Assembly (NCBI RefSeq): GCF_021462405.1
Contig: NZ_JAKEDU010000003.1
Span: 217,747-281,746 of the forward strand
Reading direction: 5' to 3'
Source: Thermus tengchongensis
GTDB lineage: Bacteria; Deinococcota; Deinococci; Deinococcales; Thermaceae
Length of the DNA stretch: 64,000 bases
A program made the position numbers and the translations under genes. A model generated the notes under the pieces. The model saw only the letters and a program-made list of their open reading frames with translations. It was not told where the DNA came from and made no database searches. Shown here piece after piece: positions 9,228-17,520 of this stretch (position 1 is its first letter; each line of letters begins with the position of its first letter).

Positions 9228-9488
9228 ATGGAGCTCTCAGAAAGGCTCTCGGAGCTGGCCCAGGCCCTTTCCCAGGCCAGCGCGGCGGTGGGGATCCTCG
9301 AGGCCATCGAGGAGGTGTTGGACGAGTACCAGGACGGGGAGCTCTCCCTGGAAGAGGCCATGGAGGAGATCCAAGGCCTGGTGGAGGAGTTCCAAGCGGT
9401 GCGGGCCCTTTCGGAGATGACCCCGGAGGAGCTTATGGCCCTGGCCGGGGAGGAAGAGGAGGAAGAAGAAGGGGGCTTGAGGTCTTAA
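9228..9488 (+). CDS. Small acidic helical protein of unknown function
   Basis: 86 residues, predicted nearly all helical, with an extreme acidic run near the end (EEEEEEE around residues 77-83). No family recognised. The ATG lies 7 nt after TAGCAT, a leaderless arrangement, and the stop overlaps the deoB ATG (TAATG), so it is translationally coupled to deoB. Confidence 0.7.
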   Translation: MELSERLSELAQALSQASAAVGILEAIEEVLDEYQDGELSLEEAMEEIQGLVEEFQAVRALSEMTPEELMALAGEEEEEEEGGLRS

Positions 9489-10630
9489 TGAAGCTCACGG
9501 CCATCGTCCTGGACTCGGTGGGCCTTGGGTATCTACCGGATGCCCCTCTTTTCGGGGACGAGGGGGCGGACACCCTGGACCACACCGTTTTGAAGACGGG
9601 GGTGGAGCTTCCCCACCTGACGGCCTTGGGCCTGGGGTGGGTTCCTGGGGTCCACACCCTGCCCCGGCCCAAGCCCCAAGGGGCCTTTGGCCGCATGCGG
9701 GAGGTGAACCCCGGCAAGGATACCACCACCGGGCACTGGGAGTTCGTGGGGGTGCACCTGGAAAGGCCTTTCCGCACCTACCCCGAGGGCTTTCCCGAGG
9801 AGCTCCTTAGGGCGTGGGCGGAGGCCATTGGGGTGGGGGGGTGGCTCCTGAACCGGCCCTACTCCGGCACCGAGGCCATCCGGGACTACGGGGAGGCCCA
9901 CCTGAAGACGGGGTTTCCCATCGTCTACACCTCCGCGGACAGCGTCTTCCAGGTGGCGGCCCACCTGGAGGTGGTGCCCCTGGAGGCGCTTTACCGGTGG
10001 TGCCAGGTGGCCCGGGAAATGCTTTTGGGCGAGCACCAGGTGGCCCGGGTCATCGCCCGGCCCTTCGCCGGGGAGCCCGGGAACTTTTACCGGCGGGAGG
10101 ATTTGCGGAAGGACTTCGCCTTGGAACCCCCCAGGAATGTTCTGGACCTTCTGAAGGAGGGGGGCCTCGAGGTGGTGGGGGTGGGGAAGATCCCCGACAT
10201 CTACGCAGGGCGGGGCTTCACCCGGGAGGTGAAGACGGTGGACAACCGCGACGGCCTGGAGAAGACCCTTTCCCTCATGCAAGAGCCCTTCTCCGGCCTC
10301 GTCTTCACCAACCTGGTGGACTTTGACGCCAAGTACGGCCACCGCCGGGACCCAGAGGGGTACGCCCGGGCCCTCAAGGAGGTGGACGATTTCCTCCCCC
10401 GGCTCCTCGAGGCCCTGGGCCCCGAGGACCACCTCTTTTTGGTCTCCGACCACGGCAACGACCCCACCTTCTTCGGCACCGACCACACAAGGGAGTACGG
10501 CATGCTCCTCTGGGTGGGGCCGGGGGTGGAGGGGGATTTGGGTACCCGGGAGAGTTTTGCGGATCTGGGGGCCACCTGGGCCAAGCTTTTTGGGCTTCCC
10601 TGGGAGGGCCCTGGAAAAAGCCTCCTTTAG
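9488..10630 (+). CDS. deoB: Phosphopentomutase
   Basis: Interconverts ribose-1-phosphate (or deoxyribose-1-phosphate) and the 5-phosphates in nucleoside salvage. This 380-residue alkaline-phosphatase-superfamily enzyme binds two Mn ions. The ligands are visible in [12 protein letters not shown] (first Asp), [10 protein letters not shown] (Thr that becomes phosphorylated), [22 protein letters not shown] and GTDHTRE. Length is normal. It is the second gene of a run continuing into cdaA. Confidence 0.95.
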   Translation: MKLTAIVLDSVGLGYLPDAPLFGDEGADTLDHTVLKTGVELPHLTALGLGWVPGVHTLPRPKPQGAFGRMREVNPGKDTTTGHWEFVGVHLERPFRTYPEGFPEELLRAWAEAIGVGGWLLNRPYSGTEAIRDYGEAHLKTGFPIVYTSADSVFQVAAHLEVVPLEALYRWCQVAREMLLGEHQVARVIARPFAGEPGNFYRREDLRKDFALEPPRNVLDLLKEGGLEVVGVGKIPDIYAGRGFTREVKTVDNRDGLEKTLSLMQEPFSGLVFTNLVDFDAKYGHRRDPEGYARALKEVDDFLPRLLEALGPEDHLFLVSDHGNDPTFFGTDHTREYGMLLWVGPGVEGDLGTRESFADLGATWAKLFGLPWEGPGKSLL

Positions 10631-10633
10631 GCC

Positions 10634-11347
10634 ATGCCCTTCACCTGGCGCGACCTCTTGGACATCCTCCTGGTGGCGGTCCTCTTTTACTCCCTCCACC
10701 GCCTCCTCTCCGGCACCCGGGCCCTGAACCTGGTGCGGGGGGTTCTGGTCTACCTGGCGGTCTGGTTTTTGGCGAGCCTCCTGGGGCTTTCCACCCTTTC
10801 CTGGCTCTTGGGCAACGCCGCTACCCTGGGGGCCTTCGCCCTGATCGTGGTCTTCCAGCCGGAGCTCAGGGGGCTTTTGGAGCGCATCGGTCGGGCGCAG
10901 GGGCTCAGGGCGCCTTCCCTGGCCCTGGAGGAGCTGCTTTTGGGCCTTTCCCGGCTTTCCGAACGGCGCTACGGGGCCATCCTGGCCCTGGAGAGGCGCA
11001 CCCCCCTGGGGGAGTATGCGGCCACGGGGGAGATCCTCGAGGCCCGGCTTTCCGCCAGGCTTCTGCAGACGGTCTTCTACCCCGGCACGCCCCTGCACGA
11101 CGGCGGGGCCATCCTGCGGGGAGATCGGCTTTTCGCCGCGGGGTGCGTCTTTCCCCTTTCCGAGGCCCAGATGGGCCTGGGCACCCGGCACCGGGCGGCC
11201 TTGGGGCTTTCCGAGGTTTCTGATGCCCTGGTGATCGTGGTGAGCGAGGAAACGGGGGCCATAAGGCTGGCGGAGGGGGGAAGGCTTTCCCCGCCCATGA
11301 GCCTCGAGGCCCTGAGGGAAAAGCTCAAGGAGGTGCTCCGTGCGTGA
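10634..11347 (+). CDS. cdaA: Diadenylate cyclase CdaA (c-di-AMP synthase)
   Basis: Makes cyclic di-AMP from two ATP at the inner face of the membrane. Three N-terminal membrane segments (about residues 8-75) precede the DAC domain, which shows both active-site motifs: DGGAILRGDR and GTRHRAALGLSE. Length 237, close to the usual 270. It overlaps the CdaR-like gene by 8 nt, the classic cdaA-cdaR pair. In Firmicutes glmM follows; here def and fmt do. Confidence 0.93.
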   Translation: MPFTWRDLLDILLVAVLFYSLHRLLSGTRALNLVRGVLVYLAVWFLASLLGLSTLSWLLGNAATLGAFALIVVFQPELRGLLERIGRAQGLRAPSLALEELLLGLSRLSERRYGAILALERRTPLGEYAATGEILEARLSARLLQTVFYPGTPLHDGGAILRGDRLFAAGCVFPLSEAQMGLGTRHRAALGLSEVSDALVIVVSEETGAIRLAEGGRLSPPMSLEALREKLKEVLRA

Positions 11348-12158
11348 CTGGGGGAGCTTTCTCCTGGCCCTTTTGGCAGCTGTGGCCGTCTGGTACTCCC
11401 TAAGGGAGAGGGCTCCGGTGGTGGAGCGGGCGGTGAGCGTGCCCCTGCAGGTGGTGGGCTTGGGGGAGGAGCGCACGGCGGAAGGGGTGCCCAAGGAGGT
11501 GATGTTGCGCTTAAGGGGGCCGGCCCCCCTGGTGGAGGGGGCCAGGCTCCCCGTTTCCGCCTACCTGGACCTCTCCGGGGCGGAGGGGGCCTTTGCCCGG
11601 GAGGTGCGGGTGGCTGTGCCCCAGGGGGTAGAGGTCCTGGAGATCCGCCCCGCCCGGGTGGAGGGCCGGGTGGAGGCCATCCTCACCCGCACCCTTCCGG
11701 TGGAGGTTCTTTCCCAAGGGGCGTGGGTGGAAACCCAGCCCGCCTTTGTGGAGGCCAAGGGGCCGCGGAGCCAGGTGGAGGAAGCGGTGGCCGCGGTGGG
11801 CCTGGACCTGGGAGGGGAGGCGGTGGGCCTCACCGCCTTCGGTCCCCGGGGTCCCCTCCTGGGGGTGGAACTTGCTCCCCAGGAGGTGCGGGTGGTGCAG
11901 CGGGAGGCTCCCTTCTTCCGCAAGGAGGTGGCCGTGGTCCTCAGGCCCCCGGTGGGCCTCAAGGTGCTGGACTATGCCCCCAAGACCTTGGAGGTGGTGG
12001 GACCCAAAGAGGCCTTGGAAGGGCTAGCCGAGGTAGAGGCCAGGCCCCAAGGGGGCTTTCGCCCAGGGGAGGTCTCGGGTCCTCTTGTCCTTAACCTGCC
12101 CCCAGGGGTGAGGGTTCTGGGGGAGGTTTTGGGGAGGGTGCGGCTTGCGCTAGAATAG
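11340..12158 (+). CDS. cdaR: CdaR-like YbbR-domain regulator of diadenylate cyclase
   Basis: Starts at GTG 11340 inside the end of cdaA. One N-terminal membrane anchor (SFLLALLAAVAVWYSL) is followed by about three YbbR repeats of roughly 80 residues. The recurring pattern is a valine-rich strand ending in xVxVxGPxxxVE, seen as VMLRLRGPAPLVEGA, AFVEAKGPRSQVEEAV and TLEVVGPKEALEGL. CdaR proteins bind CdaA and tune c-di-AMP synthesis from outside the membrane. 272 residues. Confidence 0.87.
   Translation: MRDWGSFLLALLAAVAVWYSLRERAPVVERAVSVPLQVVGLGEERTAEGVPKEVMLRLRGPAPLVEGARLPVSAYLDLSGAEGAFAREVRVAVPQGVEVLEIRPARVEGRVEAILTRTLPVEVLSQGAWVETQPAFVEAKGPRSQVEEAVAAVGLDLGGEAVGLTAFGPRGPLLGVELAPQEVRVVQREAPFFRKEVAVVLRPPVGLKVLDYAPKTLEVVGPKEALEGLAEVEARPQGGFRPGEVSGPLVLNLPPGVRVLGEVLGRVRLALE
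12127..12156 (+). promoter_or_regulatory. Promoter for def-fmt inside the end of cdaR
   Basis: TTTTGG (12127-12132), 18 nt, TAGAAT (12151-12156). The -10 ends 8 nt before the def ATG and overlaps the cdaR stop region, so def-fmt may have its own leaderless transcript besides read-through. Confidence 0.5.
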
Positions 12159-12163
12159 CAAGG

Positions 12164-12739
12164 ATGATCTACCCCATCCGCCTTTACGGGGACCCGGTGC
12201 TGCGCCGGCGGGCGCGGCCGGTGCAAGATTTTTCCGGGATCAAAAAGCTCGCCGAGGACATGCTGGAGACCATGTTTGAGGCCCGGGGGGTGGGCCTGGC
12301 CGCGCCCCAGATTGGGCTTTCTGAGCGCCTTTTCGTGGCGGTGGAGTACGCCGATGAGCCCGAGGGGGAGGAAAGGCCTCTCCGCGACCTGGTGCGCCAG
12401 GTCTACGTGGTGGCCAACCCGGTGATCACCCACCGGGAAGGGGAGGTGGAGGGGCTGGAAGGGTGCCTCTCCCTCCCTGGCCTCTACGCCGAGGACGTCC
12501 CCCGGGCGGAGCGGATCCGGGTGGAATACCAGGACGAGGAGGGGAGGCCCCGCGCCCTGGAGCTGGAGGGGTATATGGCCCGGGTCTTCCAGCACGAGAT
12601 GGACCACCTGGACGGTATCCTCTTCTTCGAGCGCCTGCCCAAGGCCAAGCGGGAGGCCTTCCTGGAGGAAAACCGGGCGGAGCTGGCCCGGATGCAGAAG
12701 GAGGCCAGGGCCCTTTTAAAGGAGCTCTCCCGGGGATGA
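12164..12739 (+). CDS. def: Peptide deformylase
   Basis: Removes the formyl group from nascent peptides. All three motifs are present: GVGLAAPQIGL, EGCLSLPG (metal-binding Cys) and QHEMDHLDG (two metal His and the catalytic Glu). It has 191 residues, with an insert EYADEPEGEERPLRD between motifs 1 and 2. The stop overlaps the fmt ATG by 4 nt (ATGA). Confidence 0.96.
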   Translation: MIYPIRLYGDPVLRRRARPVQDFSGIKKLAEDMLETMFEARGVGLAAPQIGLSERLFVAVEYADEPEGEERPLRDLVRQVYVVANPVITHREGEVEGLEGCLSLPGLYAEDVPRAERIRVEYQDEEGRPRALELEGYMARVFQHEMDHLDGILFFERLPKAKREAFLEENRAELARMQKEARALLKELSRG

Positions 12740-13650
12740 GGGTGGCCTTTTTCGGCACGCCCGCCTGGGCGGTGCCGGTATTGGATGCCCTGGGCCGCCA
12801 CCACCAGGTGGTCCTGGTGGTCACCCAGCCGGATAGGCCCAAGGGCCGGGGCCTGAAGCCCGCTCCCAGTCCGGTGGCGGAGTACGCCTTGGCCCACGGG
12901 CTTCCCCTTTTGAAGCCCGAACGCCTTAAGGGGAACCGGGAGTTTCTGGAGGCCTTTAAGGCCGCGGCCCCGGAGGTGGCGGTCACCGCCGCTTACGGCA
13001 AGATCCTGCCCAAGGAGGTCCTCGAGGTGCCCCCTTGGGGTTTTCTCAACCTCCACCCCTCCCTCCTCCCCAAGTACCGCGGCCCCGCCCCCGTGCAGTG
13101 GGCCCTCATCCGGGGGGAGAAGGAAACGGGAGTGGCCATCATGCGGACCGAGGAGGGCCTGGATACCGGGCCCCTCTACGCGGTCTTCCGCACGGAGATC
13201 GGCCCCGACGAGGACGCGGTGGCCCTTGCCGAACGCCTTCGGGACAAGGGGATAGAGCTTCTCCTTTGGACCCTGGAAAACCTCCCCCACCTCACCCCCA
13301 CCCCCCAGGAAGGGGAGGCTTCCTACGCCCCCCTCCTCACCAAGGAGGAGGGGCGCATCCGCTTCGCCGAAAGCGCCCAAGCCATCTACAACCGCCACCG
13401 GGGGGTGCAGCCCTGGCCGGGGAGCTACTTCTTCCACGGGGGGAAGCGGGTGAAGGCCCTCAGGATGCGCCCCGAGCCGGGTTCGGGGGAGCCTGGGGTG
13501 GTGCTGGGGGTGGACCGGGAGGGGGTCTTGGTGGGCACGGGGGAAGGGCTTATCCGGCTTCTGGAGGTCCAGCCTGAAGGGAAGCGGCCCATGCCCGCCG
13601 CCGACTGGGCCCGGGGGTATGGGGTTGTTCCGGGTACGCGGCTGGAATAG
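12736..13650 (+). CDS. fmt: Methionyl-tRNA formyltransferase
   Basis: Formylates the initiator Met-tRNA with 10-formyl-THF. MRVAFFGTPAWAVPVL opens the Rossmann-type domain, GFLNLHPSLLPKYRGPAP holds the catalytic Asn/His region, and GVAIMRTEEGLDTGP the Asp. The C-terminal OB-fold begins around GGKRVKALRM. The start at 12736 (ATGA overlap with def) gives 304 residues, the normal length. The longer open frame from 12463 is a shadow of def. Confidence 0.96.
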   Translation: MRVAFFGTPAWAVPVLDALGRHHQVVLVVTQPDRPKGRGLKPAPSPVAEYALAHGLPLLKPERLKGNREFLEAFKAAAPEVAVTAAYGKILPKEVLEVPPWGFLNLHPSLLPKYRGPAPVQWALIRGEKETGVAIMRTEEGLDTGPLYAVFRTEIGPDEDAVALAERLRDKGIELLLWTLENLPHLTPTPQEGEASYAPLLTKEEGRIRFAESAQAIYNRHRGVQPWPGSYFFHGGKRVKALRMRPEPGSGEPGVVLGVDREGVLVGTGEGLIRLLEVQPEGKRPMPAADWARGYGVVPGTRLE

Positions 13651-13707
13651 GAGCTCTGGGCGGGGTCCTTCCCTTTCCTGTGGCGCCCCAGGTCTCTTGG
13701 CTGGGGC

Positions 13708-13735
13708 CCCCGTCGGGGCGTAAGCCCCGACGGGG
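13708..13735. terminator. Bidirectional hairpin between fmt and a convergent gene
   Basis: Perfect 12-bp inverted repeat CCCCGTCGGGGC / GCCCCGACGGGG with a GTAA tetraloop (13708-13719 and 13724-13735). There is no U-tract on either side. It lies between fmt and the stop of the convergent membrane-protein gene at 13739. The rest of 13651-13707 shows nothing. Confidence 0.65.
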
Positions 13736-13738
13736 TAC

Positions 13739-15460
13739 CTAGAACTCCTCGTCCCACTCCACGATGGTTTCGCTGGTGAGGGTGGTGGCGGATGGCCTTT
13801 GGTCTTGGGTGGCGGTTACCTCCCGCCCTCGCTCCCTGAGGAGGCCGAACTGGGCGGCGATGCCCCTTAAGCCCGCCCCGGCAAGGGCCACCACAAAGAA
13901 GATGGTGAGCCCCCAGGCCAGGTACGGGATCAGCCCCTGGCCGATGGAGAGGTTGGCCAACCATGCCAGCCAAGGTAGGTTGCCGTAGTCAGCCATTAAG
14001 GAGCCAAAGTAAGAGAGCCCTTCTGCCACAATAGGCAGGAAGAGGAAGAGAAAGGCCAGCCCCAGAAGGTTCCAATAGACGTTTCGTCCACCGAAGGTGA
14101 GCTGGATGAGGTAAAGAGGGAAGAAGCTGAGGGCCGAGGCCAGCAGGAAGAAGACGGTCCTGGGGATCCCGGCGGTCTGGGCCAGCCAAAGCTTTAGCTG
14201 TAGCCAAACGTTGGGGCTTGGCCCTTGGCTGAAACTGTTCCTCAGGGCTTCTAAGGCTTCGTAAACCACCAGTGCGTCCGAGGCCCGGATGCCGGTGGCG
14301 GTGGATAGGTGGATGAGGGTCCGCGAGACTTGCTCCGTGAGGACGGGGTCGATTGCAGCAAACACCGGCTCCAGGCCAAGGTGGAACTGCCACGAGGCCC
14401 TATCCAGATGAGAACGGCCCGCCTGCGCGTCTCCGCGGCCCAAGGCGGTGATGGCCAAGCCAACGGTGGCTTGGGTTTGGGCGAGGGCTTCTAGGAGCTG
14501 GAAGTTGTAGTCGTATCCCAGTTCCAGGGCTTTTTGGCGCACGAGCCGGGCTTGGGTTTCCCCCATCCAGGGGGGGGTGTAGAAGGTTTGGACGTCGTCC
14601 GCTGGGGCTTGTGGGGGAGCAAGTTGAGGCGAGGCCATGGGCAGGCCTGCCTGCGGGGAAGGAGCCGTGGGGGCAGGGGAGGCCGGTTTTTGCGCTTCTG
14701 GAGGGGAGGAGGGTTGGGCCTCCCGGGGCGGAGGGGATGGGGCGGCAGGGGTTTGGGAGGATGGGGTGGGAGCCAGAGCCTTGCGCCAAGAGGACGCCCT
14801 TTCTATGAGTTTCTGTACCTCTGGCCGGAAGCTCTCCCCTCCCGAGACCCGGGCTAGGGCCTGGACAAAGTCTTGGGCCTTCAGGGTGCTTTGCGGGCTA
14901 TCCTGGATCACCAGGAAGCGGGCGTAGGCCCGGGCCAGGGACAAGTAAGCCTCCGGGCGGGAGGGAGCGGCAAGGGCCCGGCTTAGATCCTCTGCCATGA
15001 GCTGGAGGTAGGACGATTCCAGGCGGCGGCGGGCCTCTTCCGGGGAGAGGTTCTGCACCCCCTGGACCTGTGCGGGGTCCAGGCCTGTGGCCCGGGAAAG
15101 GCGGGCCAGGTAGGCGGCCTTCTCCCCGCTTGGAGCCTGGAAGAACCCATCGTAAAGGGCTTTACCCACCAGGTGGCGCACCAGGAGAAGGCGGGCCTCG
15201 AGGTCCACCCGGCTTTGCTTGAGCACCGCCTGCCGGGTATCCTGCAGGTGCAGGAGGGTGGCGTCGCGCAACACGGGGGGAAGCCCCTCGCTTTCCTGGC
15301 GCAGAAGGCTTTGCGCCCGATCCAGGGCAGCCAGAGCCTGGGTGGGGTTTTCCAAGCGCACCTGCCTCAAGGCTTCCTCCAGGCGGTCGTAAACCTGGGG
15401 CAGCGGGGCGGCCAAGGCCCAAAGGCCGAGGAACCAGGCTAGGGCTAACCATCGTTTCAT
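13739..15460 (-). CDS. Exported/membrane protein of unknown function with proline-rich linker
   Basis: 573 residues. A signal or anchor helix at 1-18 is followed by an alpha-helical region (about 20-230) rich in LxxALxx patterns, possibly TPR-like. A Pro/Ser/Ala-rich linker (about 232-290, with repeated PSPP and SPAP) comes next, then a second helical domain (about 295-430). Three membrane segments (about 435-455, 463-485, 505-535) and a short cytoplasmic tail end the protein. No known family recognised. Its ATG overlaps the stop of the upstream 203-residue gene (ATGA), so they are one operon. Confidence 0.75.
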   Translation of the reverse strand: MKRWLALAWFLGLWALAAPLPQVYDRLEEALRQVRLENPTQALAALDRAQSLLRQESEGLPPVLRDATLLHLQDTRQAVLKQSRVDLEARLLLVRHLVGKALYDGFFQAPSGEKAAYLARLSRATGLDPAQVQGVQNLSPEEARRRLESSYLQLMAEDLSRALAAPSRPEAYLSLARAYARFLVIQDSPQSTLKAQDFVQALARVSGGESFRPEVQKLIERASSWRKALAPTPSSQTPAAPSPPPREAQPSSPPEAQKPASPAPTAPSPQAGLPMASPQLAPPQAPADDVQTFYTPPWMGETQARLVRQKALELGYDYNFQLLEALAQTQATVGLAITALGRGDAQAGRSHLDRASWQFHLGLEPVFAAIDPVLTEQVSRTLIHLSTATGIRASDALVVYEALEALRNSFSQGPSPNVWLQLKLWLAQTAGIPRTVFFLLASALSFFPLYLIQLTFGGRNVYWNLLGLAFLFLFLPIVAEGLSYFGSLMADYGNLPWLAWLANLSIGQGLIPYLAWGLTIFFVVALAGAGLRGIAAQFGLLRERGREVTATQDQRPSATTLTSETIVEWDEEF

Positions 15461-16068
15461 CCGCTAACCTCCGCTAAGGATATAAGCCGCCTCAAGGCGT
15501 GGAGCAGGCGGCCGATGTTGGCTTCCTTTCTGGCTAGAAGGCCAATGTATCCCTGGGCCAGGGGCCTTAAGGCCACGATTTCCCTCTCCAAAAGGGCATA
15601 GAAGACCCCATATCCCTGGCGCCTGAGGAGGGGGTAGGCTAGGTCCAACGGGATAGGCTCCCCAGAAAAAAGCTCCTCCTTGCCGTTTTGGCTGGCCACC
15701 ACCACTCCCGTCACCCCCTCCAGGCGAGCGAGCCTCCTGGCCAAGTGCTGGCGGGCTAAGGGATCCTCGAGGTCCACAACCTCCAGGGGTGGTTCTTCTT
15801 CCTCAGCTTCGGCTGCTTCGGCTTCCGCCACTTGGGAAGCGGCTAGCTCCCTCCATTCCCGTGCCAAGGCCCTGAGCTCCGGAGGCATCTCCCGGAAGGG
15901 AAGGAGGCGGCGAAGCTCAGGCCAGAGGGTTTCCTCTAGAAGCTGGGCCCACTCCCCAGGCGAGGTGGGCATCCTCTGGGCCAAGGCCCGCCTCACCAGG
16001 TTCTCCGCAGCCCGGGGGGAAACGTACCGGCTTAGAACTTCCAAAAGGTTTTCCTCATTCGCCGCCAT
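15457..16068 (-). CDS. Unknown protein, C-terminal half possibly Roadblock/LC7-like
   Basis: I start it at the ATG complementary to 16066-16068 (203 residues); the frame is open further but runs through tRNA-Gln. The N-terminal 80 residues are helical. After an acidic linker (AEAAEAEEEEP) the C-terminal part, ARLEGVTGVVVASQNGKEEL onward with IGLLARKEANIGRLLHALR at the end, has the strand-glycine-strand pattern and terminal helix of Roadblock/MglB-type dimerisation domains. That resemblance is by eye only. It is coupled to the membrane protein gene downstream. Confidence 0.6.
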   Translation of the reverse strand: MAANEENLLEVLSRYVSPRAAENLVRRALAQRMPTSPGEWAQLLEETLWPELRRLLPFREMPPELRALAREWRELAASQVAEAEAAEAEEEEPPLEVVDLEDPLARQHLARRLARLEGVTGVVVASQNGKEELFSGEPIPLDLAYPLLRRQGYGVFYALLEREIVALRPLAQGYIGLLARKEANIGRLLHALRRLISLAEVSG

Positions 16069-16085
16069 AGAGAGCACCCCGGGGC

Positions 16086-16114
16086 TTGCCAATCTGCCCT
16101 TCAAAGTGTACCAT
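16086..16114 (+). promoter_or_regulatory. Promoter of the tRNA cluster
   Basis: TTGCCA (16086-16091), 17 nt, TACCAT (16109-16114), placing the start near 16121, about 26 nt before tRNA-Gln. Confidence 0.5.
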
Positions 16115-16119
16115 AACCT

Positions 16120-16139
16120 CTGCCCGAGGGATCGGGCAG
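16120..16139 (+). other. Hairpin in the tRNA precursor leader
   Basis: Perfect 8-bp inverted repeat CTGCCCGA / TCGGGCAG with a GGGA loop, at the predicted 5' end of the tRNA transcript. It may protect the precursor or guide processing. The region also lies in front of the divergent 203-residue gene. Confidence 0.45.
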
Positions 16140-16146
16140 ACGCCGC

Positions 16147-16220
16147 TGGGGTGTCGTCTAACGGCAGGACAGCGGACTCTGGATCCGCCGGTCGTGGTTC
16201 GAGTCCACGCACCCCAGCCA
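16147..16220 (+). tRNA. tRNA-Gln (CTG)
   Basis: Acceptor TGGGGTG pairs with CACCCCA. The anticodon stem GCGGA/TCCGC closes loop CTCTGGA, anticodon CTG. The T-loop reads GGTTCGAGTCC, and CCA is encoded (16218-16220). Confidence 0.95.
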
Positions 16221-16226
16221 AAACCT

Positions 16227-16301
16227 GGCCCCATCGACTAGTGGTTAGGTCACCGCCCTTTCAAGGCGGCGGCGGGGGTTCGAGTCCCCCTGGGGTCACC
16301 A
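16227..16301 (+). tRNA. tRNA-Glu (TTC)
   Basis: Acceptor GGCCCCA pairs with TGGGGTC. The anticodon stem CCGCC/GGCGG closes loop CTTTCAA, anticodon TTC. The T-arm is GGGGGTTCGAGTCCCCC, and CCA is encoded. It lies 6 nt after tRNA-Gln. Confidence 0.95.
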
Positions 16302-16322
16302 AACGCAGTCCGAGCCGCGCAT

Positions 16323-16398
16323 GGCCCCATCGTCTAGAGGCCTAGGACACGGCCCTCTCAAGGCCGAGACGGGGGTTCGAATCCCCCTGGGGTCACCA
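16323..16398 (+). tRNA. tRNA-Glu (CTC)
   Basis: Same acceptor as the preceding tRNA-Glu. The anticodon stem CGGCC/GGCCG closes loop CTCTCAA, anticodon CTC. CCA is encoded. Third gene of the cluster. The 132 bases from here to trxB contain no gene; they hold a GGAGGAGGAGG ribosome site next to trxB. Confidence 0.95.
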
Positions 16399-16530
16399 GA
16401 TGCGGCTCGGATTGCCTTTATGCCCGGGCCGGATTTCCCTTGACGGATGCCCCGGGCTTGGGGGAAACTGGATGGGCTATACCCCCACTGGGTATGTGGG
16501 GGTGTAACCTGGACGGAGGAGGAGGGATCC

Positions 16531-17508
16531 ATGGAGTTCACCCTCACGGGGCTTGCGGGAAGCGGGGAAAAGGAGGAGCGGTACGACGTGGTCATCATCG
16601 GCGGGGGGCCTGCGGGCCTCACCGCGGGGATTTACGCCGGACGGGCCCAACTTAAGACCGTCATCCTGGAAAAAGGCCTTCCCGGGGGGCAGATCGCCCA
16701 GACCGACGAGGTGGAAAACTACCCGGGCTTCCCCGAGGGCATCTCCGGGCCGGAGCTGGCCAGCCGCATGGTCCAGCAGGCGGAGAAGTTCGGGGCCAGG
16801 ATCGTCATGGACGAGGTGCTGGGCCTCGAGGTGCAGGATGGGGGTTTCCTGGTGCGGGGGTTTGAGCGCTCCTACTTCGGGCGCGCGGTCATCATCGCCA
16901 CAGGGGCCAACCCCAGGAGGCTGGGGGTGCCCGGAGAGGAGAAGTTCTACGGCCGGGGGGTTTCCACCTGCGCCACCTGTGACGGCTTCTTCTACCGGGA
17001 CAAGGAGGTGGTGGTGGTGGGCGGCGGGGATGCGGCCGTGGAGGAAGGGCTTTTCCTCACCAAGTTCGCCCGCAAGGTCACCCTGGTCCACCGCCGGGAC
17101 GAGCTCAGGGCCAACAAGGTGGCCCAGGCCCGGGCTTTCCAAAACCCCAAGATGCACTTCCTCTTCTCCCATATCGTCACCGAGGTCCTGGGGGAGGAGC
17201 AGGTCACGGGGGTGCGCCTGAAGAACCTCAAGACCGGGGAGGAGTACGTCTACCCCACGGATGGAGTCTTCGTCTTCATCGGCCACGAGCCCAACACTGC
17301 CTTCCTCAAGGGGGTGGTGGAGCTCAGGCCGGACGGCTACGTGGCCGTGCAGGACGAGGTCTTCACCTCGGTACCCGGCATCTTCGCCGCCGGGGATGTG
17401 GCCGACCCCATCTACCGCCAGCTCACCACCAGCGTGGGAGCGGGCACCCGGGCGGCCATGATGGCGGAGCGCTACCTGGCGGAGGCGCATGAGGCGGTAA
17501 AGCCCTAG
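16531..17508 (+). CDS. trxB: Thioredoxin reductase (NADPH/NADH, FAD)
   Basis: Reduces thioredoxin. Order of parts: FAD site [35 protein letters not shown], redox dithiol [14 protein letters not shown]-domain [17 protein letters not shown], then FAD-binding [20 protein letters not shown]. The start at 16531 is chosen for the strong purine-rich ribosome site just before it and because it leaves the normal short N-terminus; the product is 325 residues. The frame is open upstream to 16447 without a good site. VHRRDE suggests a phosphate-contacting NADPH loop. Confidence 0.94.
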   Translation: MEFTLTGLAGSGEKEERYDVVIIGGGPAGLTAGIYAGRAQLKTVILEKGLPGGQIAQTDEVENYPGFPEGISGPELASRMVQQAEKFGARIVMDEVLGLEVQDGGFLVRGFERSYFGRAVIIATGANPRRLGVPGEEKFYGRGVSTCATCDGFFYRDKEVVVVGGGDAAVEEGLFLTKFARKVTLVHRRDELRANKVAQARAFQNPKMHFLFSHIVTEVLGEEQVTGVRLKNLKTGEEYVYPTDGVFVFIGHEPNTAFLKGVVELRPDGYVAVQDEVFTSVPGIFAAGDVADPIYRQLTTSVGAGTRAAMMAERYLAEAHEAVKP

Positions 17509-17520
17509 GCGTTTGGGGCA

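Noticed and set aside
9533..11494. 653-codon open frame on the minus strand across deoB and cdaA
   Set aside because: It is the antisense shadow of clear genes; rich in Pro, Gly, Gln, Leu and His with no domain, as expected from high-GC third positions.
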